A DNA stretch of 64,000 nt. Origin: Chryseobacterium ureilyticum (GTDB taxonomy: Bacteria > Bacteroidota > Bacteroidia > Flavobacteriales > Weeksellaceae). The notes below the pieces were generated by a model. The model was not told the origin of the DNA, did not search any database, and saw only the letters and a list, made by a program, of their open reading frames with translations. The stretch covers positions 62,001 to 126,000 of the forward strand of contig NZ_FTOL01000002.1 in NCBI RefSeq assembly GCF_900156735.1, read 5' to 3'. The translations under genes and the position numbers were made by a program. This document shows, piece by piece, positions 18,605-27,164 of this stretch (within the stretch, counting starts at the first letter, position 1; each line of letters starts with the position of its first letter).

Positions 18605-18972
18605 TTTAAGCGCACGCTCTAAAATATGTAAAGATGAACAGTATTGTTATCCAAACAGAGGTTTTTGCGCATCACAGCGTCTGATTGTATCTTGCTTGGT
18701 GATAAAGGCTCTCATCAGGGGCACAGGTAAATTTGTTTAATTATGCTAATATTACCTTGGGAACTCCGAAAAGAATCAACCAAAAAGACTACAAACCACA
18801 GTTTTGCTTGTTTAAAAAGCACAGAAAAAGAATTGAAACTTTATTCTCTCAGCTATGTGACCAATTTATGATAAGAAGGAATTATGTAAAAACATTTGAA
18901 GGATTCAAAACAAGAGTTTTAGCAAAGATTACAGCTCTTACAATTGTTCAATTTGTTAATAAAAACTATTAA
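18605..18972 (+). pseudogene. IS982 transposase, broken C-terminal part
   Basis: One frame from about 18605 reads LSARSKICKDEQYCYPNRG then FCASQ, the IS982 catalytic core. Homology then jumps to SDCILLGDKG (two frames joined, with codons lost between) and shifts frame again to AQVNLFNYANITLGTPKRIN and on to FSQLCDQFMIRRNYVKTFEG, ending FVNKNY at 18972. At least one deletion and two frame changes break it, so no active transposase is made. The order and strand match the N-terminal fragment. Confidence 0.8.
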
Positions 18973-19024
18973 ACAAAAAAATCAACAATCTAAAGTCAAG
19001 CATAATTTAAAACGCACAACGGGT

Positions 19025-19032
19025 TTAATTTA
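19025..19032. repeat. Right target-site duplication of the IS982 element
   Basis: TTAATTTA follows the right inverted repeat directly and equals 17583-17590. It lies 8 bp from the stop of the GT39-like gene. Confidence 0.85.
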
Positions 19033-19040
19033 TTAAAACT

Positions 19041-20564
19041 TTACTTACTCCATCGGTCTTTCACTTCATTAATCTCATTCTGAATTCTCTTTCGTATGTC
19101 AATTTTCGCATCTTCAAAACTAAAAATGACAGTTCCTCTTCCTCTTGCATATGGGTTTGTCACAGAATCAGCTATTACAGAGTGTTTAAAAAAAGCACCT
19201 GTTTCCTCAAGTTCATTTTCCGAGTTATCTTTAACTCTAATTAGATTTTTATAGTTCTTATTTAAATCCATCCAATTGATATAATCTGCATTGAATGAAA
19301 CGGCTTTTACTCCTTTTGTTGAATAAAAATTAATCGCTCCCGCCTGTCCGTAATTATCACAAAGCACGAGGGTATTTCCTGATTTTGACAATCGTGAATA
19401 TTCTTTATCTACTTTCTGGGCTAATTCTTTCCAACCTAGCATATCTGCAAAATCCTGAGGTAAAGGGTGATCTTTACCATCTTCCCAACGCAAGAGTCCA
19501 AATCTTTTATAAGAGTCTGGATTTTCAACTATAAATCCAGGGGCTTTATTGGGGAATGCTAAGTTATATATAGGTAAAAACAAAACGACAGGATGCAAAA
19601 GACAAACAGGTTTGAGAAATCTTTTCCATCCACTATTTAAAACACTCTCCAGATAAACCGCTCCGAATCCTATATAAATAGGATAAAGACCTATTGCATA
19701 ATAGTCTTTTGCCTTAAAGAACATAAACAATGACATGGTGAAAACATATCCCCAGAAGAAAAATCTAATTTTCTCAAAAGCCTTATAAAACAGCAATGCA
19801 TAAAAGCCAAACAGGATAACAAAAATAACTCCGATAAAGAATAGTAATTGTGATTTCAAGAAGTCAAATCTATTGACATTTACTAGCTGGTATTCAGAAA
19901 GCTCTTTCATGTGATGAACTACAGGAAATCCATTATTATACTGCCAGATAAGGTTGGGAAAAATAATTATTAAAGCTAAAAGCGCTGCTCCATACGTATG
20001 AGGATTTGCAAAAATTCGTCTTTGTTTTGTTAATAAAAGTGCAGGAATAAATCCTAATACAAGAAAAGCAATATTATATTTATTCAATATTCCAATCCCA
20101 AAGATAGCTCCGCCCCAATAAAGCCAACTTACTTTTTCAGTATTGATATATTTTATCAGAATATAGAAAAAAGAAGTCCATAACAGAACGTCTAGTGAGT
20201 TGGGCTGATATAACATATTCAAGCGAAGCAATGAAGAAAACAGTAATCCTAAGGATGCCAGAAGAAAAGCAAAAAGACCGCCTTTCAATTCTTCGATAGC
20301 TTTCCAGACAACGATCATCGTAAATGCTCCGAATAAAGCCGGAAAAAATTTAATCCAAAATACAGAACCACCCAATATCTTTATCAGCCATGAAATCCAT
20401 GAGCTTACTGGAGGAACTGAAAGATATCCCCAGGCAAGATGATTTCCCTGATCCAAATGTAAGTATTCATCCCGCTGCAATTCATATTCAGGACTTATCA
20501 GCGTGTATTGAAGAATAAATTTTACAATAACAAGCAGAAATAAAATCAGGTAACTTTTCTTCAT
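19041..20564 (-). CDS. ArnT/PMT-like (GT39 superfamily) lipid-dependent glycosyltransferase
   Basis: A 507-residue membrane protein with about 10-12 helices in the first 350 residues and a soluble C-terminal domain. The first outer loop holds EYELQRDEYLHLDQGNHLAWG, with the acidic DE pair of GT39/GT83 enzymes, and then the VPPVSSWISWL segment. Such enzymes move a sugar from a polyprenyl-phosphate carrier to a lipid or protein outside the inner membrane. The C-terminal part (SKSGNTLVLCDNYGQAGAIN, YARGRGTVIF) is seen in many Bacteroidota homologues. It is transcribed alone, with the ABC operon terminator upstream and the IS982 element just downstream. Acceptor unknown. Confidence 0.82.
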   Translation of the reverse strand: MKKSYLILFLLVIVKFILQYTLISPEYELQRDEYLHLDQGNHLAWGYLSVPPVSSWISWLIKILGGSVFWIKFFPALFGAFTMIVVWKAIEELKGGLFAFLLASLGLLFSSLLRLNMLYQPNSLDVLLWTSFFYILIKYINTEKVSWLYWGGAIFGIGILNKYNIAFLVLGFIPALLLTKQRRIFANPHTYGAALLALIIIFPNLIWQYNNGFPVVHHMKELSEYQLVNVNRFDFLKSQLLFFIGVIFVILFGFYALLFYKAFEKIRFFFWGYVFTMSLFMFFKAKDYYAIGLYPIYIGFGAVYLESVLNSGWKRFLKPVCLLHPVVLFLPIYNLAFPNKAPGFIVENPDSYKRFGLLRWEDGKDHPLPQDFADMLGWKELAQKVDKEYSRLSKSGNTLVLCDNYGQAGAINFYSTKGVKAVSFNADYINWMDLNKNYKNLIRVKDNSENELEETGAFFKHSVIADSVTNPYARGRGTVIFSFEDAKIDIRKRIQNEINEVKDRWSK

Positions 20565-20656
20565 GGCTATATTTTAAAACTAAAATTAAAACATTTCTAA
20601 CTGTCTTTTTATTACATTTTAAATTTAATTTGATGATCAAGCTAAATTTTATTCAC

Positions 20657-20690
20657 AAAAAAAAAATCCCGAAGAAAATTCTCCGGGACT
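20657..20690 (-). terminator. Terminator of the ABC efflux operon
   Basis: On the minus strand TCCCGGAGAA pairs with TTCTTCGGGA and is followed by ten T residues. It lies 24 bp after the adaptor gene stop. Confidence 0.8.
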
Positions 20691-20713
20691 TACCAATTTA
20701 TAATGTCAGTTTA

Positions 20714-21925
20714 TTATTTCGACTTTGATTTTTCTTTTAGTTCTTCTTTATCTTTATCTGATGGGTTCCAAACTTTCACTTCTGAATCTTTTGTAATATC
20801 GGATCCTGGAAGAATCTGAACATTGATTCCGTCACTAGCACCAAGCTTTAAGTATACTTTTTTAAACTTACCGTCTTTTTGCTTCACTTCTACGAAAGGA
20901 ACATCTTTACCTTGTTTCTTCTCATACTGAACTAAAGATTCATCCAGCAATAAAGCGTTTTTCTGAGAGCTTAATACAATCTCACCATTAGCAGAGAAAC
21001 CAGCTCTGATATATTCGTTATTAGGGTTTTCTACATTTCCTTCTACCGGAAACTTGATAGTACCTGCGTTATCTTTTCCTTTCGGAGCAATCATTGTAAG
21101 TTTTCCAGGGAAAGTCTTATTTTGCAATGCACCGATTACGATATTCATATCCATTCCTTCGCTTAGCTTTCCTGCTTGTGCTTCATCAATTTCTCCTTTG
21201 AAGATCAAAGAGTTTAAGTCTGCGATGGAACAAATCGTAGTTCCGGCGTTGAAGTTATTCGCTTCAATTACCTGACTTCCTACTTTTACAGGAACTTCAA
21301 GAACAGTACCTGCTACTTTTGAACGGATTTGTGTAGTTGCCAGCCCTTGTCCCTGTAATTCAGGAGTAGCACCTGTTTTTGCGATCTGTAATCTTTTCTG
21401 GGCAGTATTCAATTGTTGTTGTGAATTTTTAAGGGTCTGCTGTTGTGAATACAATTGTTGCTGAGCGTTCAGGAACTCTTGTTTAGAAGCAACGCCTTGC
21501 TTGTACAGTTTATCCTGCATTTCAAATTGTTTCTGCATGTTCCCCACATTCATCTGAGCATTGCTGATCTGAATCTGAGCATTCTGAACTTCCTGCTGAG
21601 CAGCATTTACTTCGGAGATACTTGGTACAATTTTTAAGGTAGCAATCAATTGACCTACTTCTACCTTATCACCCTCCTTTACTAAGATCTTATCAATAAT
21701 CCCTGCAATATTGGGTTTAATTTCAATTTCTTCTTTGGGAACAATTTTTCCGGTAGCCATTACCTTATCATCCATATTCTGAATGTTTGGTTTACGGGTA
21801 AGGAAGGATTCGCCTTCTTTTGAATTTGACTTCACAAGATAACCAATCCCTGAGAACAATGCCACTGCAAATAAAAGCCCCAACACAATATAAATGGCTT
21901 TTTTCCAAGTGAATTTCTTTTTCAT
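20714..21925 (-). CDS. MacA/HlyD-like periplasmic adaptor of an ABC efflux pump
   Basis: A 403-residue protein: one N-terminal membrane helix (AIYIVLGLLFAVALFSGIGYLV), first half of a lipoyl domain (GIIDKILVKEGDKVEVGQLI), a long Gln-rich alpha-helical hairpin at about 105-185, second lipoyl half (RSKVAGTVLEVPVKVGSQVI), then beta-barrel and membrane-proximal domains with GASDGINVQILPG. It would link the inner-membrane MacB-like permeases to an outer-membrane TolC-type channel, which is not encoded here. It is the last gene of the four-gene operon. The export substrate is not shown. Confidence 0.9.
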   Translation of the reverse strand: MKKKFTWKKAIYIVLGLLFAVALFSGIGYLVKSNSKEGESFLTRKPNIQNMDDKVMATGKIVPKEEIEIKPNIAGIIDKILVKEGDKVEVGQLIATLKIVPSISEVNAAQQEVQNAQIQISNAQMNVGNMQKQFEMQDKLYKQGVASKQEFLNAQQQLYSQQQTLKNSQQQLNTAQKRLQIAKTGATPELQGQGLATTQIRSKVAGTVLEVPVKVGSQVIEANNFNAGTTICSIADLNSLIFKGEIDEAQAGKLSEGMDMNIVIGALQNKTFPGKLTMIAPKGKDNAGTIKFPVEGNVENPNNEYIRAGFSANGEIVLSSQKNALLLDESLVQYEKKQGKDVPFVEVKQKDGKFKKVYLKLGASDGINVQILPGSDITKDSEVKVWNPSDKDKEELKEKSKSK

Positions 21926-21946
21926 ATGTCTAGTTTATTTTTTTAA

Positions 21947-22044
21947 ATTAAAAGATTGAAAGATTTAAAAATTAAAAGATTAACACCATATGATTACGGA
22001 TCATTTTCAATTTTCAAATTTTCAAATTATATCATTTTCAAATT
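21947..22044. repeat. AT-rich intergenic repeat, copy 1
   Basis: The gap between the adaptor and permease genes holds AAAAGATT units and then ATTTTCAAATT units (TTTTCAAATT about three times from 22008). A closely similar block fills the gap before the ATPase gene (24590-24656): both start with ATTAAAAGATTGAAA and end with CATTTTCAAATT. Confidence 0.55.
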
Positions 22045-22045
22045 A

Positions 22046-23317
22046 TTATTCTGTTCTCAAAGCTTCGATCGGTCTAATCTTTACAGCTCTCTGCGCAGGA
22101 ATCATTCCGATAATCAGCCCCAATATTACCATTACTGCCATTGCGGCAAATACGTTTCCATAGTTTACCGTCGGATTATAGAAAGGGAAAGAATCCTGTC
22201 CTTGGGTGACGGCATTTAGGATCATCAGCACAAAAATCCCGAACATAAATCCTAACAATCCTGAGGAGAGTGTGATAACAACACTTTCCAGAAGAATCTG
22301 ATTTCTTACTTCAGCAGGTTTTGCTCCCAATGCTCTTCTGATCCCAATTTCTTTGGTTCTTTCTTTTACGGTGATCAACAAAATGTTAGAGATCGCAATT
22401 ACTCCGGCTAGGATGGTTAACGTCCCTACAATAATGGTCAGAAGCTGCATTCCGGTAAGAAAACCTGTCAGTTTTTTAAATTCTTTTCCAAGGTTGAAAC
22501 TACCGAATGCGTTGGTATCTTCAGGTGAAACTTTATTTTTAGCCTTTAAAACCTGTTTTACATCTTCTTCCACTGAGTTCACATTCGCATTTGGCTTACT
22601 TACAATCGCAAACATATCAATCTGATCTCCTGCATTATACATTTTCGTATACGTAGAGAGTGGAATAAAAGCCGTCTGATCATTCTCAAAACCGCCTCCT
22701 TTTTTTACTCTGAATACTCCGATTACATTAAAAAACAATCCTTTGATGTTGATAGATTGTCCTATTGGGTTTTCTTTTTTCTTGGAATCAAAAAAGTTCT
22801 TATAAATCTCTTCTCCGATGACTACCACATTTTTGTTACCAGAAACGTCTGCATCATTGATATATCGTCCGAAAATAAGTTTCTTTTCTGAAATTTTATT
22901 CCCCACCGAATAATCTCCCGTAAGAGAATAGGTAGCACTTTTACCGTTTCTGGACATAGATTCTCCAGGAGTTCCCGTAAAGCTTCCTCTGGCATTCTGA
23001 GGCGATATATAATCTACCTGTGTTACTTTTCTTTTCAGCATTTCCATATCGGAAAGGTTCAGGTGAACTTCTCTTCCTTTTGGAAACCCTTCGTAAGGAA
23101 TAGAGGTTTTCTGTGCCCACAGGAAAATGGAATTGGTAGCAAACCCGGAAAATAATTTATCAAAACCATTCTCCATACCTTTTGCTGCCCCAAGAAGGCT
23201 CACATACAGGAACATTCCCCATCCCACTCCAATCATGGTAAGAAATGTACGAAGCTTATTATTTCTCAAAGAATAATAAATCTCCTGCCAGGTATCTTTT
23301 TTAAATATAATATTCAC
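22046..23317 (-). CDS. MacB-like ABC transporter permease (FtsX family), second copy
   Basis: A 423-residue protein with a membrane helix at about 25-45, a MacB_PCD-type periplasmic domain up to about 280, and three C-terminal helices with the FtsX signature (TVKERTKEIGIRRALGAKPAEV, in part). The end RAVKIRPIEALRTE is typical. It lacks an ATPase domain; the separate ATPase gene lies two genes upstream. It is a paralogue of the next gene upstream (same ends, about the same length). The two probably form a heterodimeric mechanotransmission permease that drives efflux through the adaptor. Confidence 0.9.
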   Translation of the reverse strand: MNIIFKKDTWQEIYYSLRNNKLRTFLTMIGVGWGMFLYVSLLGAAKGMENGFDKLFSGFATNSIFLWAQKTSIPYEGFPKGREVHLNLSDMEMLKRKVTQVDYISPQNARGSFTGTPGESMSRNGKSATYSLTGDYSVGNKISEKKLIFGRYINDADVSGNKNVVVIGEEIYKNFFDSKKKENPIGQSINIKGLFFNVIGVFRVKKGGGFENDQTAFIPLSTYTKMYNAGDQIDMFAIVSKPNANVNSVEEDVKQVLKAKNKVSPEDTNAFGSFNLGKEFKKLTGFLTGMQLLTIIVGTLTILAGVIAISNILLITVKERTKEIGIRRALGAKPAEVRNQILLESVVITLSSGLLGFMFGIFVLMILNAVTQGQDSFPFYNPTVNYGNVFAAMAVMVILGLIIGMIPAQRAVKIRPIEALRTE

Positions 23318-23349
23318 CTTTCTGAATTATTAGTTATAAATGATATACG

Positions 23350-24579
23350 TTACTCTGTTCTCAATGCTTCAATAGGTTTGATCTTTGAAGCTCTGTAAGC
23401 AGGCACAAATCCTGCTATAAACCCAGAGAAAACCAGTGCTATAAATGCCATAAAGATCTCTCCCCATCCTACACTCGGACTTTTAATGAAAAACTCTTCA
23501 AGGCTGTCACCAATCATGCTTAATGTCAAAACACCGACTGCAATTCCTACAATACCGGAGATCACAGTAATCACAACACTTTCCTGAACAATAAGCGCTA
23601 CAATTCCTCTTGGTTTTGCTCCAATGGCTTTTCGCACTCCTATTTCTTTGGTTCTTTCTTTTACGATATACACCATGATGTTACTGATCCCGATAATACC
23701 TGCCAGCAATGTTCCCATCCCGATAAAACCAACAATAGCTGTAAGAACTGCCATGAAGGTAAAAGTATCGTTCATGTTTTTGGCGTTATTCCAAACACGA
23801 ACACCGTTTTCATCGTCAGGAGAAACGCTTTTTCTTGATTTTAATTTATCTTTCAGCTCATCACCATATTTAATAGCTTCCTGAGGGGTCATTTTATCGC
23901 TGTATGTGATGTAAGCAATATTTACCGTATCAGAACCTTTCTTCATTTGCTGCAAAGTTGTGATCGGAACGGTAATGTGTCTTTCATCCCAGTCTCCGCC
24001 ATCATCCGAGAATACCCCTACGATTTTAAACATGGTTCCGTTGATATCCAATTCTTTCCCAACCGGGCTCCCGTTTTTAATCAAATCTCTTTGAACCATT
24101 CTTCCGATTACGGCAACGTTCTGTTTTCCTTCAAGATCTCTGGGAGTAATGTATCGCCCATCGATCATTTTTCTGTTTTCAATGATCTGTTCGCCCGGTT
24201 CTGCTCCATGCACCTGATAGATTCCACTTTCTTTACCGTATTTTACCATCAGACTGGCATTATATCTTGGGCTGGCTGCTCCAACGTTTTTCTTTTCTGC
24301 ATTGATCAAAAAATCATAATCATCATTATTCATGGTTACGGTACGTTCAGACTGCAAACCTTTATAAGCTAAAGTGGTTTTCCCTGTAGAAATTGTAATC
24401 AGGTTTTTAGCATCTCCTGAAAATCCTTCCGAAAAAGCATTCTGAAGCCCCTTTCCTATTCCAAAAAGAACAATGAATATAAATAAGCCCAAAGCCACCG
24501 TAAACCCTGAAAGCACCGTCCGAAGCACATTACTACGGATAGAACTGAATATTTCCTGCCAACGATCTAGGTCAAACAT
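23350..24579 (-). CDS. MacB-like ABC transporter permease (FtsX family), first copy
   Basis: A 409-residue protein built as its neighbour: N-terminal helix (VLRTVLSGFTVALGLFIFIV), periplasmic MacB_PCD domain with RYITPRDLEGKQNVAVIGR, and three C-terminal helices with VKERTKEIGVRKAIGAKP. It ends YRASKIKPIEALRTE. The 32-bp gap to the paralogue and the same orientation indicate one operon. Two different half-permeases with one ATPase is a usual arrangement in Bacteroidota. Confidence 0.9.
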   Translation of the reverse strand: MFDLDRWQEIFSSIRSNVLRTVLSGFTVALGLFIFIVLFGIGKGLQNAFSEGFSGDAKNLITISTGKTTLAYKGLQSERTVTMNNDDYDFLINAEKKNVGAASPRYNASLMVKYGKESGIYQVHGAEPGEQIIENRKMIDGRYITPRDLEGKQNVAVIGRMVQRDLIKNGSPVGKELDINGTMFKIVGVFSDDGGDWDERHITVPITTLQQMKKGSDTVNIAYITYSDKMTPQEAIKYGDELKDKLKSRKSVSPDDENGVRVWNNAKNMNDTFTFMAVLTAIVGFIGMGTLLAGIIGISNIMVYIVKERTKEIGVRKAIGAKPRGIVALIVQESVVITVISGIVGIAVGVLTLSMIGDSLEEFFIKSPSVGWGEIFMAFIALVFSGFIAGFVPAYRASKIKPIEALRTE

Positions 24580-24589
24580 TTTTATTAGT

Positions 24590-24656
24590 ATTAAAAGATT
24601 GAAAAATTAAAATCATTTAATTTTCAAATTATCTCATTTTCAAATTTTCAAATTGT
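24590..24656. repeat. AT-rich intergenic repeat, copy 2
   Basis: The gap between the permease and ATPase genes is made of ATTAAAAGATTGAAA, then repeated TTTTCAAATT words. It resembles 21947-22044 in both order and sequence. Confidence 0.55.
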
Positions 24657-25346
24657 TTAAAGCACAATCTGCTTAATAAACTCATCACTTTCAATGATTC
24701 CGTCCTTCAAAACAACGTTTCGTTTTGTCTGTGCAGCAACATCCGGTTCGTGGGTTACAACGATGATTGTTTTTCCTTCATTGTTTATATCCTGAAGAAG
24801 CTTCATAATATCGTGTGTCGTTTTTGAATCCAATGCTCCGGTAGGCTCATCTGCCAGTACAACTTTTGGATCTGTAATCAAAGCTCTGGCAATAGCAACT
24901 CGTTGTTTCTGTCCCCCTGAAAGTTCACTGGGAAGGTGATTTGCCCATTGTGCAAGACCTACTTTTTCCAGATACTCCATTGCTTTCTGGTTACGTTCTT
25001 TCCTTGGTACATTTTGATAATATAAAGGAAGCGCTACATTTTCTAAAGCCGTTTTATAATTGATAAGGTTAAAGGACTGAAAAATAAATCCTAAAAATTT
25101 ACTTCTGTACTCCGCAGCTTTCACCTCGGATAAGTGCTCTATCGGAACACCATCTAATTCATAGGTTCCTGAATCTTTTTCATCCAAAATCCCAATGATA
25201 TTAAGAAGCGTAGACTTTCCGGAACCGGAACTTCCCATAATAGATACAAACTCGCCTTCTGAGATATTCAGATTGATTCCCTTCAGAACATGAAGTTTGC
25301 TTTTTCCTGTATCGTATGATTTATGTAAATCCTGAATTACTAACAT
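24657..25346 (-). CDS. MacB/LolD-type ABC transporter ATPase
   Basis: A 229-residue nucleotide-binding subunit with all motifs: Walker [10 protein letters not shown] (about 38-46), Q-loop FIFQSFNLI, signature LSGGQKQR, Walker [13 protein letters not shown] and the switch His in VVTHEP. Closest in form to the LolD/MacB ATPases. It is the first gene of the operon that goes on with two permeases and the adaptor, and it would power them from the cytoplasm. The 424-bp gap upstream contains the promoter, but I see no clear -7 box for it. Confidence 0.93.
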   Translation of the reverse strand: MLVIQDLHKSYDTGKSKLHVLKGINLNISEGEFVSIMGSSGSGKSTLLNIIGILDEKDSGTYELDGVPIEHLSEVKAAEYRSKFLGFIFQSFNLINYKTALENVALPLYYQNVPRKERNQKAMEYLEKVGLAQWANHLPSELSGGQKQRVAIARALITDPKVVLADEPTGALDSKTTHDIMKLLQDINNEGKTIIVVTHEPDVAAQTKRNVVLKDGIIESDEFIKQIVL

Positions 25347-25770
25347 TAAGTGATCTATGTTTTATACCCAATAAGTAGATGATATTTTCAAATTGTTACA
25401 AGAATGAAAATTTATTCAAATATTTTTTTGTTTAACGACTTTATCCTTTATTTAAAGCATTTTATCATTTTTTGTTTAACGGTAACTTAAGTTTTCCATG
25501 TATTTATCCCCAAGAAAGCTGTCTAGCCTATTATTCGTGCCCGTTTCATGTAAATGTGGAAAACTTTTACAGCTAAAAGTCAGCCTATTAGTATTTACCT
25601 CTTTCAAAATCAGTTCTTTTTTTCGAACTTTGTATTTAGATTCTGATCAGAAGCACAAACTTAGAATGTGAATAACTTAAATTCACAACCATCACAAAAA
25701 CAAAAAGTTATACATTTTCTGAACGTTATCCACATAGATCTGAATTATTTAATTATAAAGATATTTTAAT
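25347..25770. promoter_or_regulatory. Divergent control region before nrdB with DnaA-box matches
   Basis: This 424-bp gene-free stretch separates the ABC operon (left) from nrdB (right). It holds two exact matches to the DnaA consensus TTATNCACA: TTATCCACA at 25726-25734 (plus) and TTATTCACA at 25675-25667 (minus). Two near matches are TTATCCCCA at 25504-25512 (plus) and TTTTCCACA at 25563-25555 (minus). The last exact box ends 36 bp before the nrdB ATG. DnaA control of nrdAB is known in E. coli. Nothing else is recognised: no gene, and no clear NrdR box. Confidence 0.5.
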
Positions 25771-26745
25771 ATGGGAATTTTTGATAAGAGAGTAAGTTAT
25801 AAGCCATTTGAATACCCGGAGGTCCTTCAATTCGTGGAAGCGATCAACAAATCGTTCTGGGTACATTCGGAAGTGGACTTTACTGCAGATGTACAAGATT
25901 TTCATTCGCAGTTGGAACCACATGAAAAGCATGCTGTGAAAAATGCGCTTTTAGCCATTGCACAGATCGAGGTGTCTGTAAAGACATTCTGGGGGAATTT
26001 ATACAACCACCTTCCGAAACCGGAATTCAATGGATTAGGATCTACTTTTGCAGAATGTGAGTTCCGTCATTCTGAAGCATATTCCCGTTTATTGGAGGTA
26101 TTAGGATATAATGACGAGTTCCTTAACGTAATTGAAATTCCTGCTGTAAAAGGTAGAATTGAGTTCCTTGGAAATGCCTTAAAACATGCCAACTCTGCTA
26201 CACCTAAAGAATACGTTTCTGCATTATTACTATTCAGTATCTTAGTAGAAAACGTTTCTCTTTTCTCTCAGTTTGCCATTATCCTTTCTTTTACAAGATT
26301 CAAAGGATTCATGAAAAATGTTTCTAACATTATCGCATGGACTTCTGTAGATGAGCAAATTCACGCTAATGCAGGAATCTACTTAATCAACAAAATCCGT
26401 GAGGAACAACCTGATCTATTAACGGACAGCGATATTGAAGATATCTACACCCTTGTGGATGAGTCTATTGCAAGAGAAGGTGATATCCTTAGCTGGATCT
26501 TTGAACTTGGAGAAATCGACAATGTATCTAAAGAAGACTTATTGAACTTCATGAAATATCGTGTAGACGACAGTTTGAAGAAAATCAATATGAAAACAAG
26601 ATACAACATCACTCCGGAACAATACAGACCAATGGTATGGTTCGAAGAGGAAGTTTTCGCAAATTCTCTGGATGATTTCTTTGCAAAAAGACCTGTAGAT
26701 TACACGAAACACGATAAGAGTATTACGGCAAACGATTTATTCTAA
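25771..26745 (+). CDS. nrdB: Class Ia-type ribonucleotide reductase, beta subunit
   Basis: A 324-residue di-iron protein. Expected metal ligands are visible: E67, E97 and H100 (ECEFRH), then the Glu in LVENVSL and the Glu and His of VDEQIHANAG. The radical tyrosine is Y104 in HSEAY, placed as Tyr122 of E. coli. It generates the tyrosyl radical for NrdA, making dNDPs in the cytoplasm. There is no N-terminal ATP cone (the protein starts directly with MGIFDKRVSYKPFEYPE). nrdA lies two genes downstream on the same strand with a small gene between. Confidence 0.95.
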   Translation: MGIFDKRVSYKPFEYPEVLQFVEAINKSFWVHSEVDFTADVQDFHSQLEPHEKHAVKNALLAIAQIEVSVKTFWGNLYNHLPKPEFNGLGSTFAECEFRHSEAYSRLLEVLGYNDEFLNVIEIPAVKGRIEFLGNALKHANSATPKEYVSALLLFSILVENVSLFSQFAIILSFTRFKGFMKNVSNIIAWTSVDEQIHANAGIYLINKIREEQPDLLTDSDIEDIYTLVDESIAREGDILSWIFELGEIDNVSKEDLLNFMKYRVDDSLKKINMKTRYNITPEQYRPMVWFEEEVFANSLDDFFAKRPVDYTKHDKSITANDLF

Positions 26746-26758
26746 TATAAATTGTAAA

Positions 26759-26800
26759 AGCGCGAGCGAAGCGAGCGTCAAAGCAGACCGTATTAGCGTT
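26759..26800. repeat. Short GC-rich intergenic sequence, possible dispersed repeat
   Basis: GCGCGAGCGAAGCGAGCG stands out in the AT-rich gap after nrdB. It is built from two GCGAGC words. It may be one copy of a genome-wide repeat; only one copy occurs in this window. Confidence 0.25.
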
Positions 26801-26866
26801 TTTGTATGATGAATAAATTTATTATTTTTCAAGAACACTAAGCTTTTAATAACACAAAGATAAAAT

Positions 26867-27157
26867 ATGATTAATGTAATTGTAAGCTATACCGTAAATC
26901 CTGAATTTGTTCCTGCAAATAAGGCAAATATTCAAAAGTTTTTGAATGATTTCAAAAATCTGGATCAGACAACATTTGAATATAAGGTCTATGTAAAGGA
27001 AGACGGTGTTACTTTTGTACATTATTCAAACTATATCAATGAAGAAGTTCAGCATGAAGTTTTGAATGTTCCGTCTTTTAAGGAATTTCAAAGATTGAGA
27101 GATGAAAGTGGACTGAACGGCTCTCATAAAGTCGAAATTTTACAACCAATAATATAA
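26867..27157 (+). CDS. Small protein between nrdB and nrdA, ABM/dimeric ferredoxin-like fold suspected
   Basis: A 96-residue soluble protein: MINVIVSYTVNPEFVPANKA, then IQKFLNDFKNL, TFEYKVYVKEDGVTFVHYSN and the end SGLNGSHKVEILQPI. The pattern strand-helix-strand-strand-helix with FVHYSNYINEEVQHEVLNVP (in part) resembles the antibiotic-biosynthesis-monooxygenase (ABM) superfamily. Those small dimers bind quinols, haem or reactive small molecules. It lies 121 bp after nrdB and 54 bp before nrdA on the same strand, so is probably co-expressed with ribonucleotide reductase. No catalytic residues can be named. Gene is likely real; function open. Confidence 0.6.
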   Translation: MINVIVSYTVNPEFVPANKANIQKFLNDFKNLDQTTFEYKVYVKEDGVTFVHYSNYINEEVQHEVLNVPSFKEFQRLRDESGLNGSHKVEILQPII

Positions 27158-27164
27158 AAAACAA

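Larger units (their letters stand above)
17591..19024 (+). mobile_element. Decayed IS982-family element carrying a DUF6624 cargo gene
   Basis: The 1434-bp unit begins ACCCGTTGTG at 17591 and ends with its complement at 19015-19024. The two 20-bp ends agree at 16 positions. It is flanked by exact 8-bp direct repeats. Inside, an N-terminal transposase fragment (17676-17909) and a broken C-terminal part (about 18605-18972) lie on the plus strand and match IS982 transposases in order. Normal IS982 elements are near 1 kb. The excess is a segment of about 0.7 kb with a minus-strand DUF6624 gene. It sits between the promoter of the TrxR-like gene and the 3' end of the GT39 gene, so no gene is disrupted. 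Intact ends mean it could still be moved in trans. Confidence 0.85.

Noticed and set aside
25347..25770. Chromosomal origin (oriC)
   Set aside because: DnaA-box matches alone are too few, no dnaA or dnaN is near, and skew cannot be judged in one window. Kept as a regulatory region.
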